A DNA stretch of 64,000 nt, from contig NW_009799100.1 of assembly GCF_000213175.1 (NCBI RefSeq), positions 2,448,868 to 2,512,867 of the forward strand, read 5' to 3'. The position numbers and the translations under genes were made by a program. Position 1 is the stretch's first letter. Every line of letters begins with the position of its first letter. Shown piece after piece: positions 20,829 to 31,844 of this stretch. Below the pieces are notes generated by a model that was not told the DNA's origin, did not search any database, and was given only the letters and a program-made list of their open reading frames with translations. This DNA is from Neurospora tetrasperma FGSC 2508 (Eukaryota > Ascomycota > Sordariomycetes > Sordariales > Sordariaceae).

Positions 20829-23405
20829 TTATGCCGGTGGCGGCGCCACCAACACCGGCGTAGCCTGCTTCGTCTCCGCCACACTGTCTAGGTCATGTGT
20901 CGTCGTCGTCAGCTTTGGTGCCGCCCCCGGCCCTCGCGCCTTGAGCGTTCCCGCGCGCGTGATGGTGATTTGGTTGGCTTTCACAGAGCGCGAGCGCTGC
21001 AGGGAACCGGCGCTGACGGAGGCGCTGCGGGCAAGGGGGGTCGGAGGTGGTCTTCCCGATCGTGACTGGGTGGGGGGCTGCGAGGGGGAGCGTCGTAGTT
21101 GCTGTCCAGATGGCGGAGGAGAAGATGGTAGTGTAGACGATGCACACGATACAACCCGTTTCGGTCGGGCGCCGGCGCGGCGGGAGATGCTGATGGTGCG
21201 GGCGACGGAGATCTCGACGGCGGCTTTGACAATGGGATTGGCTTCTTCGGCTTCTTCCTCGGCGGCTGCGGCGAGGTCGACGGAGGGGGAGAGAGTGTGG
21301 CCTTTGTGACCAGGTAAGAGGGGGGAAGAGGCTGTGGGAAGGGACGGGCTTTCGGGGCTAAGGATTGGAGGTGAAGTCGTTTCTGGCATGGACGACTGCG
21401 GCGGCGGTGAAGTGGGTGAGCGTGTTGACAGGACTGAAACCACTTCCCGCGGTTCGGGTGGCTGGTAGACGGTTGGTTTGAGAAGGAAGGGGCTGGCGAT
21501 TTTCGGCTCGTTCGACTGGCGACTACTCGAGACGTCTAGAAATTGTGCTGGTGGGCTCTTAGGGGTATCGAGCATGAGGGTGGAATCTCCGGGCGCGAAA
21601 TGGGAGTCTTTGCGTGGGGGGAAAGCCTGTTCCGATTTGGACTGATGCTGTTGCTGTTCTTCCCAAACTTCCGGTTTTCTGGGGGTGGCAGAGGTGTTTT
21701 CGTCACCAGGAAGATACTCTGATTTGCCCTTCTGCTGCGGTTGAGATTCTTGGTAAGAATGTTGCGGTTGCTGCTGCTGCGCTTCCAGGAACCTCTGCTT
21801 GTGATCGGCACGTTCCTGCTCTTTTATTGTCCGCGGCGAGATTATCGGCACTCCCTTTTTCTCCCTACGAGGGGGAGGAGCATCCAATGGCTGCAAGTAG
21901 TCAGAAAAACCATCTACCGTTGGTGACGGAATAACGGCTGGCGACGAGTGTGCACGTGATCGAGGACTTGGGGGAACAGCAAGTTGTTGACGGCCTGGTA
22001 ATGGTGGTAAAGTTGAAAAAGATGGTGATCGTGTCGGCTGGGGCGAGCTTGCCCTACGGAACTGTTTTACCTCCTCTTCGCGTTGAGCCACGGCCCTGTC
22101 GTTGACGGACTTGAGCTTTTCGAGCGTAGCCTGACGCCTCTCCAGGAGTGTCATTTTGCTGTTTCTTTTTTGCTGTTGCGGGTTCAAGACTCCACTAAAC
22201 ATGACGCTGTATCGATCCAATGTGATACTCGGAATCTCCACGTCAAGTCGTAAGGGAGCACTAGTCTCCGAGTTGGGCGCAATACTCCGTGATCGGTCAT
22301 TCCAAGAACTTACTGGAGGCACCGGCGGTGGTGGTGGCTGCCTCCGCTGCCGTGGCTCGACAGGCACAGTAGTTGTTGGGAGATCTGTATTCGACCTAAC
22401 GAGTAGTGGGACATGCTTTTGTCCCTTTTTCCCACTGATCGCGTGGTTCCTCGGTGGGACGGCACTGCCAGCAGCTTCCCGTCCACTGCTTGTTGACGAC
22501 AGAGAAACCGCAGAACTGTTTGCAGAAATGAGGTCGGCAGCCTTTGCTGTATTTGACTGCTTTCCCCTCCCGAACAGGGCTCCGAATATTCTTTGTCTCG
22601 TCGTCTTTCGTCTCTGAAGAGGGGGTGCTGGAGGCGCTGTCTGAAGCACCATTTGCGGCGCTGCTGCTGGCGGTGGCGGTGGTGGTGAAGGAGTCCTTCG
22701 AGGTGGTGTGATGCTTTGTGGTTGCCATGAGCTGGGTTGAATTAAGGAGGTTTGCGAAGGGCTTCCCAGAGCCATTCCGATCGGAACCTCCATTGAGGTC
22801 ATGAAGGATTCGTGGCCAGTCATAGGGGCTGGAGCTAGAAACGAAGTCATACTGGATGCTGCTGCTTGATCCGGACTCGCCTCTGGCGTTGGCAGGTTTC
22901 CACCTCTGATATCCATCACGTATGGTTGCATGCGTAAGGGATTCAGCCTTTCAGTCCCCCTCCACCCATCCACAGTGAGTAGCATGTCGTCCCTCGACTT
23001 GCGTTTCTCACTAATTGACCTCGAACTTGCTGACCTGAAGGATCCAGGTCCAGCCGAAGTGCTTGGTCGATGCGGCATGACGGCTATGGCAGCGGCGACA
23101 ACGTCGGGAGTGAGAACCTGGCGAGACAGACGACGGACGAGATAGGGTTTCCATCTGCCAGGAAAGGAGAAGTGGCAGACATTGCGGTTTTGAGTAGGAC
23201 GGCCACGTCCAGTTGCGTTGCGTAGGGCAGAACCTGACACAAAACCTGGTCCTGGGATGAAGGAGGCCCATGGGTCATGGCCGTGCACAATAATACCCTC
23301 GTTGTTGACTCCTGGATGGAGCCCACGATGTCGGCCAAAACCCTGGGGGAGGTCGATTGGTCTGGGCCGCTTAGCCCCTTTCATCGTGGTGCCCGCTGTC
23401 GTCAT
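20829..23405 (-). CDS. Large proline-rich disordered protein, unknown function
   Basis: A single open frame of 858 residues; I do not recognise the family. The N-terminal ~110 residues have ordered-looking composition (for example HFSFPGRWKPYLVRRLSRQ), and M110 is an alternative start. The rest is dominated by Pro, Ser, Gln and Arg, with SH3-ligand-like polyproline runs (SPPPPPP, PPPPPVPP), a basic segment TTRQRIFGALFGRGK, and a probable coiled coil around MTLLERRQATLEKLKSVNDRAV. No membrane segment or catalytic motif is seen. Such proteins often act as scaffolds at the cytoskeleton or cell cortex, but that is only a guess. The frame continues past the annotated stop (20643-20828). Confidence 0.75.
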   Translation of the reverse strand: MTTAGTTMKGAKRPRPIDLPQGFGRHRGLHPGVNNEGIIVHGHDPWASFIPGPGFVSGSALRNATGRGRPTQNRNVCHFSFPGRWKPYLVRRLSRQVLTPDVVAAAIAVMPHRPSTSAGPGSFRSASSRSISEKRKSRDDMLLTVDGWRGTERLNPLRMQPYVMDIRGGNLPTPEASPDQAAASSMTSFLAPAPMTGHESFMTSMEVPIGMALGSPSQTSLIQPSSWQPQSITPPRRTPSPPPPPPAAAPQMVLQTAPPAPPLQRRKTTRQRIFGALFGRGKQSNTAKAADLISANSSAVSLSSTSSGREAAGSAVPPRNHAISGKKGQKHVPLLVRSNTDLPTTTVPVEPRQRRQPPPPPVPPVSSWNDRSRSIAPNSETSAPLRLDVEIPSITLDRYSVMFSGVLNPQQQKRNSKMTLLERRQATLEKLKSVNDRAVAQREEEVKQFRRASSPQPTRSPSFSTLPPLPGRQQLAVPPSPRSRAHSSPAVIPSPTVDGFSDYLQPLDAPPPRREKKGVPIISPRTIKEQERADHKQRFLEAQQQQPQHSYQESQPQQKGKSEYLPGDENTSATPRKPEVWEEQQQHQSKSEQAFPPRKDSHFAPGDSTLMLDTPKSPPAQFLDVSSSRQSNEPKIASPFLLKPTVYQPPEPREVVSVLSTRSPTSPPPQSSMPETTSPPILSPESPSLPTASSPLLPGHKGHTLSPSVDLAAAAEEEAEEANPIVKAAVEISVARTISISRRAGARPKRVVSCASSTLPSSPPPSGQQLRRSPSQPPTQSRSGRPPPTPLARSASVSAGSLQRSRSVKANQITITRAGTLKARGPGAAPKLTTTTHDLDSVAETKQATPVLVAPPPA

Positions 23406-26306
23406 GCCTTTGGCAGTGGGCTCCAGGCCTTGCGTCCGCCGCTAATATCGCTAGGTGCCCTGGCTCAACCACGGATGTCCACCGATGGTACCTGGATAGG
23501 CCGGGTAGGACCCTGAAATGTTTGTTTCGAATTATCGTCTGGGAATCGTAGCAATCACCGAAGGCGAAATGGCGGAGCGAATTGAGAAGGAGGAATCACC
23601 TCACCGGCATTTGAGCTAAAGAAGGACGCTGCCGACCCAAAGAGAAGAAGGATTTAAAGGAGCCATCCTGGTCACAATATCCAGGATGGGTGAATGCCAA
23701 AGGTAGTGGCGCGCTTAACAAAGCTATATTGATGAGGATATAAAGGAGACAATTACCTAGAGCCTCGGATGACTTTGTTGTGTTAGCAAGCCTTTAACGC
23801 CAGCCCAAAAGCCATCCGAGGATCGCATGAAAGCTCGTTGGCAGGCTTTGATCGAGCGCAAGCATTCCCGTGTTCTGGAAGGCCATTGTCCAACCAAGAT
23901 GGCCGAGGCCCTTGATGCTTTTCCCAGTGAGGTTGATCACCGCCAGGGATATGGCTCAATATTGCCCAAATCATGAAGATGAATTCTTGGAAGGAATCTG
24001 GGGTTGATGATAGAGGAAAGAAAACTGACGAGCAGGTGGAGAGTTGTCGAGGCTTCCCTTGTCCAGCATTGGACAATCTGGAACAATAAGTATGTGTGTT
24101 ACAATGCAAGGGGCGCGACAGATCCACTTCCAGGGCTATCCTAGCATGGCCTTCTTCGGCTGCTTCCCGGCTTGGGCGTGTCTCATGTTGATGACTCCCA
24201 CCGTGTACACTACTCCAACGATGGTTCGGACTCGGGAACGGGGAGAGATGCGCCATGATCGGGATCCTGGTCTCCATAAAGGATATGAGGCTGCCCCAAA
24301 GAGGATTGGGGCACGCCGAAACCAATCCCAGGAGTTGCCTCGATAGACCATGCTGGATCATGTCTAAGTCGATATTGCAAAGGATGTGTAGCCATTATTA
24401 GCCTATGCTGTGTTTGGAGTTAGCGGACAAAGAGGGAGGCGTCGTTCGATCTGTGAACGAGACCCTAGCATCAAACAACCGCAACAATGCCACGACATGT
24501 CGTTGGTTTCGCCGCATCTTGCTATTTGCTGACTTGACGCCGCCGTGGATGTCGAGATTGTGAACCGTATCAAACGATGCCTCGTGCAGATGTGGAGATG
24601 ACGATGAGATCCCGTCCGTCCTAGCAAACTCGCAAGCTTATCAAGGGGGGCTTCATTGTGCTGAGAGCATCGGATTTGGGTGATGACTGCCTTGTCCTTG
24701 GTAATGACTGTCGAAGTAGTACGAAGTATGCGGTGTATCTTACATGTGTACGTCTTTTACGATGTTGTCAGAACCAGGCTTTAGATTCTCAGGGCAGAAA
24801 TTCCAATGTCCACCGGCGTGCCAAGACGTCGGTTTAATGATGTTAAAAGGGGCCGGTTATGAATCCGAAAATGTCGAGGCTACGTCTCAAAGATGCACAA
24901 CTCCAGTCAGCGACAGCCTGCCTGACTGGAACCCTGGACATCATACACCCTTGAGTCAAGATTCGTATGACATAGGAGCTGCCGGCTTGAACAGGTAACC
25001 GTTGGTTTTCACCATACCTTTAGATAGGTAGCTTATACCTCAGGGATTTGTGCCTGTTGTTGGCGCCTTGGTCCCGTCGTCTCTTTGTTGAAGTTTGTCA
25101 TGTTGGATGAAATGGAGGTCTAGAGGAAAGAGGTGCTGAATGGATCTCTGATTCGCCGTGCACTAACCGACATCCACGAGGCAAGCCGAACGCTAGAGCA
25201 TGCGTCTGCATTCAAGGAGCTCCGCTTGTTGTTGGGACGACAGCGGGATGGATCCGAATGCTTGACCCTCTTGGCGTCATATGCAAACTGTTTTCTGTGC
25301 TTTCCAACCCCGTCATCGTCTTCACTGATGCATGCAGACAACGGCGTACTTTGCTGCTCCTCTTTGTTGAGATGAATGAGGGGCATCGGAGCAATGAACT
25401 CGACATGGTGTTGGGGCACAGCATCAGAGAAGATGGCCGTCCGTCAGAATATCTTCATACTGTTGTTGATGTCAGACTGAAACGTCGAGACTACGACAGC
25501 AAACTCTTCTTGCTGTCCGTCTCGGCGGTCAATGAGGCGGAATGGGGTCGTGGAATTCCATGGCCCTGCAAAAGAACGGTGAAGAATTCCAAGTCTGGAT
25601 GAAGAAGAAGCTGCCACCTGTTTGTTGAAGAGGGGCCCACTGTTGACCACTTCGGTTGCTCCCGTCGATCCAGCTTGGAAATGCCGCTGGGAGTCGATGG
25701 AAGGATGCTTGGTCTTAGAGGCTGTCTGCTAACAATCATCGTGTTGAGTTTATACGATCGTATGTTAAAGAGATACATGCCCAAGTATCACCTGCCGAAC
25801 CCCTCCGCGACTCCGAAGAGGTCAACGTCCAACTTCCTTCGGCGGGGCACCTCGCTGAAGTGACGAGGAGGAGGGGCCTGGCTGGTGAGGGGGCTCCTCT
25901 CAAGAGCTTCCCTTTCAATCCACAACGGGAATCCACAACCACCAGGCACCGTTACCCGGCCCCATTCACCAGCTGGCCTTCGCTGGCTTCCCGGTTTAGC
26001 CCACTAGAACCCCAGGACCAGTGAGTCGTTCCCCTCCACTGTCATGTCACCGCTTCCCCTTTTCGCATCCAATCCATAGAGGTATCCAGTCGCCGCTCCG
26101 CTATCTTCCGCCGCCGCTTAGCCCCCCCAAAGACTACCGGCCCCCCTCCCCCCTTTGCCAACCGGACCGCGTTTGTTTGGGTTTCCCTTTTTTTAATCCT
26201 GCCCGAAAGCCAGCTTCTTCGTCGTCGTTGTCTGTCGATACACTCCTCCTCCAACTCAACCACCGAGTCCTTTCCATCACACCAACATCACACAAATCCC
26301 GACAAA
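23406..26306. other. Long gene-poor stretch between the proline-rich gene and profilin
   Basis: 2.9 kb with no gene I can support. The left part should be leader and promoter of the proline-rich gene, the right part (25990-26306, very pyrimidine-rich) the profilin promoter and leader. Minus-strand open frames between 25120 and 25990 look somewhat protein-like and can be joined by plausible splice sites, but have no good ATG; see findings. Confidence 0.45.
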
Positions 26307-27396
26307 ATGTCCTGGCAAGGTCAGTGCCTGTTTCCGCCTGGGCCCTCTTCCCGTCCTTGGGAGCTGTTTCACGCCCAACCCCACCTCGACGGAAGCTGGG
26401 AGAACAAGCAAGCTAACCCCGAATGTCTTGAACAGCCTATGTTGACTCGAGGTACGATATACCATTGGAAACCACCCGAACCCATGAAAACAACGAATTG
26501 CGACGCCATCGACTGCTAGGGGTGTGATTGCCTGCGCCTGATGGCTGTTCGGCTTCGGCCCCAAGAATGCGGAGAACCACCTGTATATGGAAACGGACAT
26601 GGACATGATGAGCTAAGACGTAATCTCCTACATATAGCCTTGTTGGCACCGGCCACATCGATAAGGCCGCCATCATCAGCGCCGCTGGTGACAGCACCTG
26701 GGCTGCGACTCCCGGCTTCACGGTACGCCTTGTCTCGCCAACTACCCCCGATTTCTTCCCGCGCCCTTTCCCTGCCCTCATCTCTGTCTCTCCTTCGGGC
26801 GCATAAACGGTCGGACATCTACAATGTCCGAGAAATCCTGGTCTGGGAGGCTGTTTGCACCGGGGAAGCAGAGAGCGGGGTTGGAGAAAGAGATGGCGTG
26901 ATAGGACCCCCCGACCATGTATCGGGCGCCAAAGTTCCAGGGAAAGCTAACAATCTGTGACGTATTATAGCTGAGCGCCGATGAGATGAAGTTCATCTCC
27001 GCCGTCCTCGGTGATAATGGCAAGGGCCCCAACGTTGACAAGGTTTTCGCCGAGGGTCTCCACGTTGCCGGTCAGCGCTACGTTGCCTTCAACATCGAGG
27101 GTCGTCACGTCTACGGTCGCCAGGTGTGTACTATCTCTATCCCGTTATCATGTCTCAACCTCTGCCGCCCGAACTTTAGTCGGCCGCGCTGCTCCAGGCA
27201 TCCCCTTTCCAAGCCTCGCATGTTCAAGCTTACTGATGGTTTTTCTTCCCCCCAAAAATAGGGCAAGACTGGCGTCATCATCGTCAAGACAACACAGGCC
27301 ATCCTCGTCGCCCACTACGGCGAGAACGCTGTCGCCGGCAACTCGACACAGACCGTCGAGGCGCTCGCCGATTACCTCATCAAGGCCGGATACTAA
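26307..27396 (+). CDS. PFY1: Profilin
   Basis: Five exons: 26307-26319, 26436-26451, 26638-26722, 26971-27123 and 27262-27396. Donors are GTCAGT, GTACGA, GTACGC and GTGTGT, and all acceptors end in AG. The joined product is 133 residues, the standard profilin length. It starts MSWQAYVDSSLVGTG and ends ALADYLIKAGY, both hallmark ends of fungal profilin, with WAATPGF and the GKTGVIIVKT strand between. Family knowledge: profilin binds G-actin, polyproline and phosphoinositides and feeds formins at the hyphal tip. The first two exons are only 13 and 16 nt, so a simple ORF search misses the N terminus. Confidence 0.96.
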
Positions 27397-28175
27397 GTTA
27401 TGTTGGGAGGTAGTGGAAAGAAGGATGAGATGATTGGATGTCTTAAGAGTCACTGAACAAGAAACAAATGAAAACGGGATGAAGACAAGGAAGACGAAGG
27501 ATGGGAAGACGGAAAAGAAACCGAAAGACTTTCCTGTGAAGGAGTATTGGGGACTGGTGTACTGGATGGATGATATCCTTAAACAGGCATAGGCCCTTGG
27601 GAATTTTTTTTTCTGGAACTGACAGCACACTTTGGCGGAATTTGCCTTTCCATATGCCAGTCGAAGCTGCCGGTCGTGAAAAACGTTCGTCGTCCGTTGT
27701 GCATCATTGGGGTTATATAATATCGTGATTTTGTAGACAATCTAACCCCCCAAACCATCTATAGTATTTGATTCTTCCTCTCACAATTATGCATGAAAAG
27801 AAAGCCCGATACTTCCCTCTTCATATTACAACTTGGGTATCCCAAAGTTCGCTCCAACGCCGTTTGTGTGAATGTGCATGTTGATCGTGGGCATTAGACC
27901 CTTCATAGGCGTTCCCTCCCCTTTTCGTTTCACAACCGTCGTTTCTTCGTTCATGTTCCCGTTCGCCTCATATTCTTTCTTTTGCCCTCCTTTTCATAGC
28001 GCGAGCGCTGAACCTGTCTTGCGCCCGACCCTCCGATGTCATTCAACCGAACGGCAAAGCGAGTATTCGTGAGCTTTCGAAGAGCGGCGCCATGGCCAGA
28101 CCATATCCTCGTTCGGCACGTTTGCACTATGCCACGGCGCCCTCGCCTTTTCCCCTCAACACTCAATCCCTCCAT
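27397..28175. other. Intergenic between converging genes
   Basis: 3' UTRs of profilin (plus) and GOT1 (minus). No gene or repeat seen. Confidence 0.6.
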
Positions 28176-29051
28176 TTAAACAGGCAAATCCGCATTCTGC
28201 CTCGCCACCACACCAGACCGATCAACCGCGGTGCCGATATAAGGTCCAATAACAGGAATGTTGCGCGCGAAACCCGCTATCGTTCCCAGGAAGTCGCCAA
28301 AGAGGACCATAATCCCGTAAAGCTCCACGCAGAAGCCGATCAAAGGCCAGCGCATCAAAATCAAAGCCAGACCAGAGAAAAAGGCAGCCGTGCCTTTGGC
28401 CTTTTGCTTGCGTGCGAAGAAGGTGAAAGTTTTTTGGGGACCGATTATTATAGTTAGGCCGATTAGGAAGAGAATCTTTGTGGAGGTCAGAAGTGTTGGT
28501 AGGTATATAAACGCAGGAGAAGAAGAAGAAGATAGACAGCAGGGAGATAAGGTGAGAAAACAAAACATACATTGCCCATGGCAAGCATCGCCCGGTCAAA
28601 GAAGAGGAGAACACCGCCGATGAGGAAAAAGCCACCTGGTTTGAGAGTTCGTCCCGTCAGTTTATTTTGGTCCCTTCTTTTCCCAAAAAACATATAAGCG
28701 TGTATGTTCAACCCATCCCACGACAGACAGATGCGCAACGTTCGCGCGCCAAGAACTTTCAAATCATGGCCGGTGGCGCATCAATGCGCAAAGAGATCCA
28801 GCTCCCGTACATAATCGCTGCTAGGTAGGTCTGGCAAGGAGCTATACCGAGGTTCGGAAAGGAATATTTGAGGAGGGAGATTCGGGAACTAGGGATGGTG
28901 AATGCATACCGCCAGAGCAAAAGGCGACTCCAATTTCTAGAAAGAGAGAAAGACAAAGATTAGTATCATATACTCGCAGTCCGTGCCGTAGGCCATAGTC
29001 AGGTTGGGGGTTCAACTCACTTTGGGAGTCGGATAACCACATTGTAGGCAT
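28176..29051 (-). CDS. GOT1: Got1-family Golgi transport membrane protein
   Basis: Four exons: 29021-29051, 28910-28936 (27 nt), 28571-28635 and 28176-28475; introns start GTGAGT, GTATGC and GTATGT. The product is 140 residues (yeast Got1: 138). It begins MPTMWLSDSQKIGV; the family normally starts at MWL, so the second ATG (29042) may be the true start. Four hydrophobic segments are present: residues ~16-36 (GGFFLIGGVLLFFDRA), 40-58 (ILFLIGLTIIIG), 72-92 and 95-113. The short GPQKTF loop is typical. Family knowledge: Got1 is a tetraspanning protein that helps vesicle docking and fusion between ER and Golgi. Only the last exon is long enough to stand out without splicing. Confidence 0.93.
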
Positions 29052-30221
29052 ATTGATGGTGGTGGCCTGGAAGCTTTTTTGGGCGGGGCGGAAGATAGCT
29101 AGCTCAAGAGCTAGATGGGGGTTCGAGGCAGCGCGAAAAGAAGTGAAGAAGCGAAAATATTCGCCGATGAATTAATAAGATAATGTAGTATATAGTAAAG
29201 AGCGTAAATACGCTGACTTGTGAAAGTGCTGACTAGTAGTTGTTGCAAAGGCGATCGAAAACGGTCTCGTTCGACGATGTGCTAAGGTAAGATGCGATCA
29301 AGGGGCTTGCATCAACGCCGCGCCAGGGACGCGGCCGGCAGAGCAATCGGACCTTAGCGGCTTCGGGGGCCTGCCGACAGGGCGGGCAGGAACAGATCCA
29401 CTTTGGCTTAGCTTTCTGTAGCTGTGATTGGTTCTGAGGGTCAGGATTGGAGGGGCCAACGAACCGCAAAAGCATCTTTTCTCGAATTTCGGGAAATTTT
29501 CCTTTTCGTTCTCTGTTCACGTTCAGTTGTCGCGCAGAGATGAAGGCGTTTCAGAACAGCGAACATGGCAGTTTTGTTCCGAAACCACGCCTCGATCACG
29601 TATTATATGCTTGTCAGCATGTAATGGTCTTAATGATGGACCAGGGCGCTTAATTACATGATTTTGCTATCATCAGGGGCATCTTGGTCAGCTACGGTAG
29701 GTACTATTCATTTCCTTTCCCTTCACGTTGCCACGACGGCTCTAGCTTCTTGCTAGAGCAATCTGAGTTCGATTTCTCTCCCGTTCGTTCTCGGTGGTCT
29801 GTCGGTTAGCTTTCGAGCTTTTGGGCAAAGAGCAAATGATCACGATTAAGCCGGAGTGTCGATTGTATCTTGCTGTTGAAAGACAGCGAGTACGTAGTTG
29901 GGACTTGACTTTGTTGGTCGCACATTCTTCTGCGATTAGATTAATTCTTTGTGAGAATAGTAATAACATCACATCAACAATGCTCCCTTCCTTGTTCTGT
30001 TTAAAATGAAAACGCCTTGCAATCGGTCCTTCTTGTCCCTTAACGCCTTGGAAACCGAGTCCTGTTCAACGCCTCCTTGTAATATCCCATCCAAGTTTGT
30101 AGATGCTTCAATGTCCCTCCGACCCGGACGTAGCGCGTGCGAGATGCCCACACCATGGCCAACAAGCGCCAAATGACAAGGCAGCCAGCCCAGGTCCAAG
30201 AATGCGCTCCCTAGGTAGTCA
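29052..30221. other. Intergenic: GOT1 5' side and IES6 3' side
   Basis: No gene supported. A perfect 7-bp hairpin (29740-29758, CTCTAGC-TTCTT-GCTAGAG) stands out but has no assigned role. Confidence 0.55.
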
Positions 30222-30854
30222 CTATTTGAGCACGGTGTGAGCACCTCTGGCCTCCAAGAACTGCTCTCCCACGCCCTGCGGTAGACTTCGGATCATAGCA
30301 AACACCTCCGCGTTATGATATCGCAACCTGGTCTTAGGATCAATGTACGGTGCCGACAGCCCAGTAATATCACAGTAGCGCTTCATCGGCGCGAGACTCG
30401 GTGCGCTTTCAATGTTGGTATACGTCGCAACCGGTGCCGAGGACAGACTCGCGGCCAGCCCGTTCGATCCCTTTGCTGGCACGTTAAGGCTCTTTTCTAG
30501 CACCAGCTTAGACAAGCTCCTAGATGCCTGTGCCAGATTGGCTGTTGTGCCATTCGCGTTCGCACCGTTGGCTGAAGGTACGACTGGTGTCGAGGTTCCG
30601 CTGGTGGAAAGACTGTCGTCGCCAACCGGGGCGGGCGTGGCGGCGCCGCTGGCATCTTGGGGTGTAGCAAGAATGGAACTGGCCTCCTTTCGTTGCGCGT
30701 CGCCGAGTATGGTCTTGATGTTTTTGTTGCGGCGCTGGTTTGGTCGCCAATGGGTGTTACGAAATGACTTGTGGACGGAATGGATGTCAAGCTGCTCGAT
30801 GAGCTTGAGATGTGCGGCTGCCGCAGCTTGAGCTTCTGGAGTTTGGTTTGACAT
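30222..30854 (-). CDS. IES6: Ies6-like INO80 complex subunit (YL1_C domain)
   Basis: One uninterrupted exon coding 210 residues. The N-terminal part (20-58) has the conserved block HKSFRNTHWRPNQRRNKNIK typical of Ies6. A low-complexity Ala/Ser/Thr linker follows (60-150), then the YL1 C-terminal domain (about 151-183) with YCDITGLSAPYIDPKT and RYHNAEVF. Family knowledge: Ies6 (human INO80C) pairs with Arp5 in the INO80 remodeller and is needed for nucleosome sliding and H2A.Z-linked functions. Vps72/YL1 shares the C-terminal domain but is far longer and acidic, so Ies6 is preferred. ARP5 lies 1.6 kb away on the opposite strand. Confidence 0.92.
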   Translation of the reverse strand: MSNQTPEAQAAAAAHLKLIEQLDIHSVHKSFRNTHWRPNQRRNKNIKTILGDAQRKEASSILATPQDASGAATPAPVGDDSLSTSGTSTPVVPSANGANANGTTANLAQASRSLSKLVLEKSLNVPAKGSNGLAASLSSAPVATYTNIESAPSLAPMKRYCDITGLSAPYIDPKTRLRYHNAEVFAMIRSLPQGVGEQFLEARGAHTVLK

Positions 30855-31335
30855 GTTTGATAGTTGGCAGGACCGTTTGGGTACCTAAGTGTCGAAGAGG
30901 TGATTTCGCTCTATTGACAGTCAGGTTGGAAGGGAGAGGCGAGACTGGAGAGAGCTTCAACTTGAGGTGGTCGAGATCACAGTTCCCGTCACCCTGTAGG
31001 CGCTGGCACCGATGCGGTATGCCTGCCGGAAGGAAGCTGCTGCAGGTGTCTCGGTGTTGCCAGGTAAGTGAGCCCAGGTGCAGGGGGTTCTTAGTTCTGC
31101 CGCGTCATACCGCCCCACTTTCTAGGCGGGTTACGTCTTCCATCGCGTTTTATGGCTTGTGAATGCCCCGCCAGTTGGTCGCGTTTAGTGCACGCATGGC
31201 ACATGTCAGTGCAGTGCCTGTAACATCGAGAACCCTTTTGGACACACCTTGCCTGGTTCTGTAGCTCTTGTTGACACCATCACCATCATCAATCTTGGGT
31301 TCATACGTGGATGTACGGCTTTGACTACCTACACA
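30855..31335. other. Divergent promoter of IES6 and DAD4
   Basis: 481 bp between the start codons of IES6 (minus) and DAD4 (plus). No gene is seen; a plus-strand open frame at 30812-31162 is a shadow. Both genes must take their core promoters from this segment. Confidence 0.6.
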
Positions 31336-31844
31336 ATGGTTTGTAGAATTTCATTCCACGTTGTTTTGTCTGGGATTCTCACATACAGGAATCTAGGAGA
31401 GCCCTCATGAGCATCAACAGAACTTGCTGCTGTCACGCATTATTACCAACGTGGTAAGCTCTCCAGTTGCTAGCACGGTTGTGATGCACGACCTAACAAA
31501 GACCACCGGGACTGTCACTGATGCTCACGTCAAAATTTGTTAGGAAAAACTCAACGAGGCTGTAGTTGTAATGAACAAGGCTTTGCAGGTAACTTTGGTC
31601 ACAAATCGACCTTGACGTTGTGTGTTTACTAAACTGTTCTTTAGGAAATCAACATCCAAAACATGAACATTGAGCTGGTTGCGCAAATGTTCAAGAACTA
31701 CCAGTCTAACGTGCTATTTCACCTTGAAGGTATGTAGCAATCGCGCCACAGTGGTTTCTCCAGAACCTCCACTTCCAGGTTGTCCTCAATGCTTATGCTA
31801 ACTCTTCGAATGTAGCTACTGACAACCTGAAAGAGCCGTCTTGA
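31336..31844 (+). CDS. DAD4: Dad4, DASH/Dam1 complex subunit
   Basis: Five exons: 31336-31338, 31397-31453, 31544-31588, 31645-31729 and 31816-31844. Exon 1 contributes only the ATG; its donor is GTTTGT. The other donors are GTAAGC, GTAACT and GTATGT. The joined product is 72 residues, exactly the yeast Dad4 length. It reads [15 protein letters not shown], then the heptad-rich [16 protein letters not shown] and the Dad4 core [16 protein letters not shown]. Family knowledge: Dad4 is a small coiled-coil subunit of the ring complex that couples kinetochores to microtubules. The longest coding exon is 85 nt, so it is invisible to ORF calling. The downstream exons are certain; the single-codon first exon is inferred because no other in-frame ATG precedes ESPHE. 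Confidence 0.9.

Noticed and set aside
20818-21309. Plus-strand open frame of 163 codons
   Set aside because: It is the complement of the coding strand of the proline-rich gene; its composition mirrors that gene's codons.
23783-24361. Minus-strand open frame of 192 codons
   Set aside because: No domain, no conserved pattern, and His/Pro/Ser composition typical of chance frames in spacer DNA.
29740-29800. tRNA-like T-loop (GAGTTCGATTTCTC) next to a hairpin
   Set aside because: No A box, acceptor stem or anticodon arm at the required distances.
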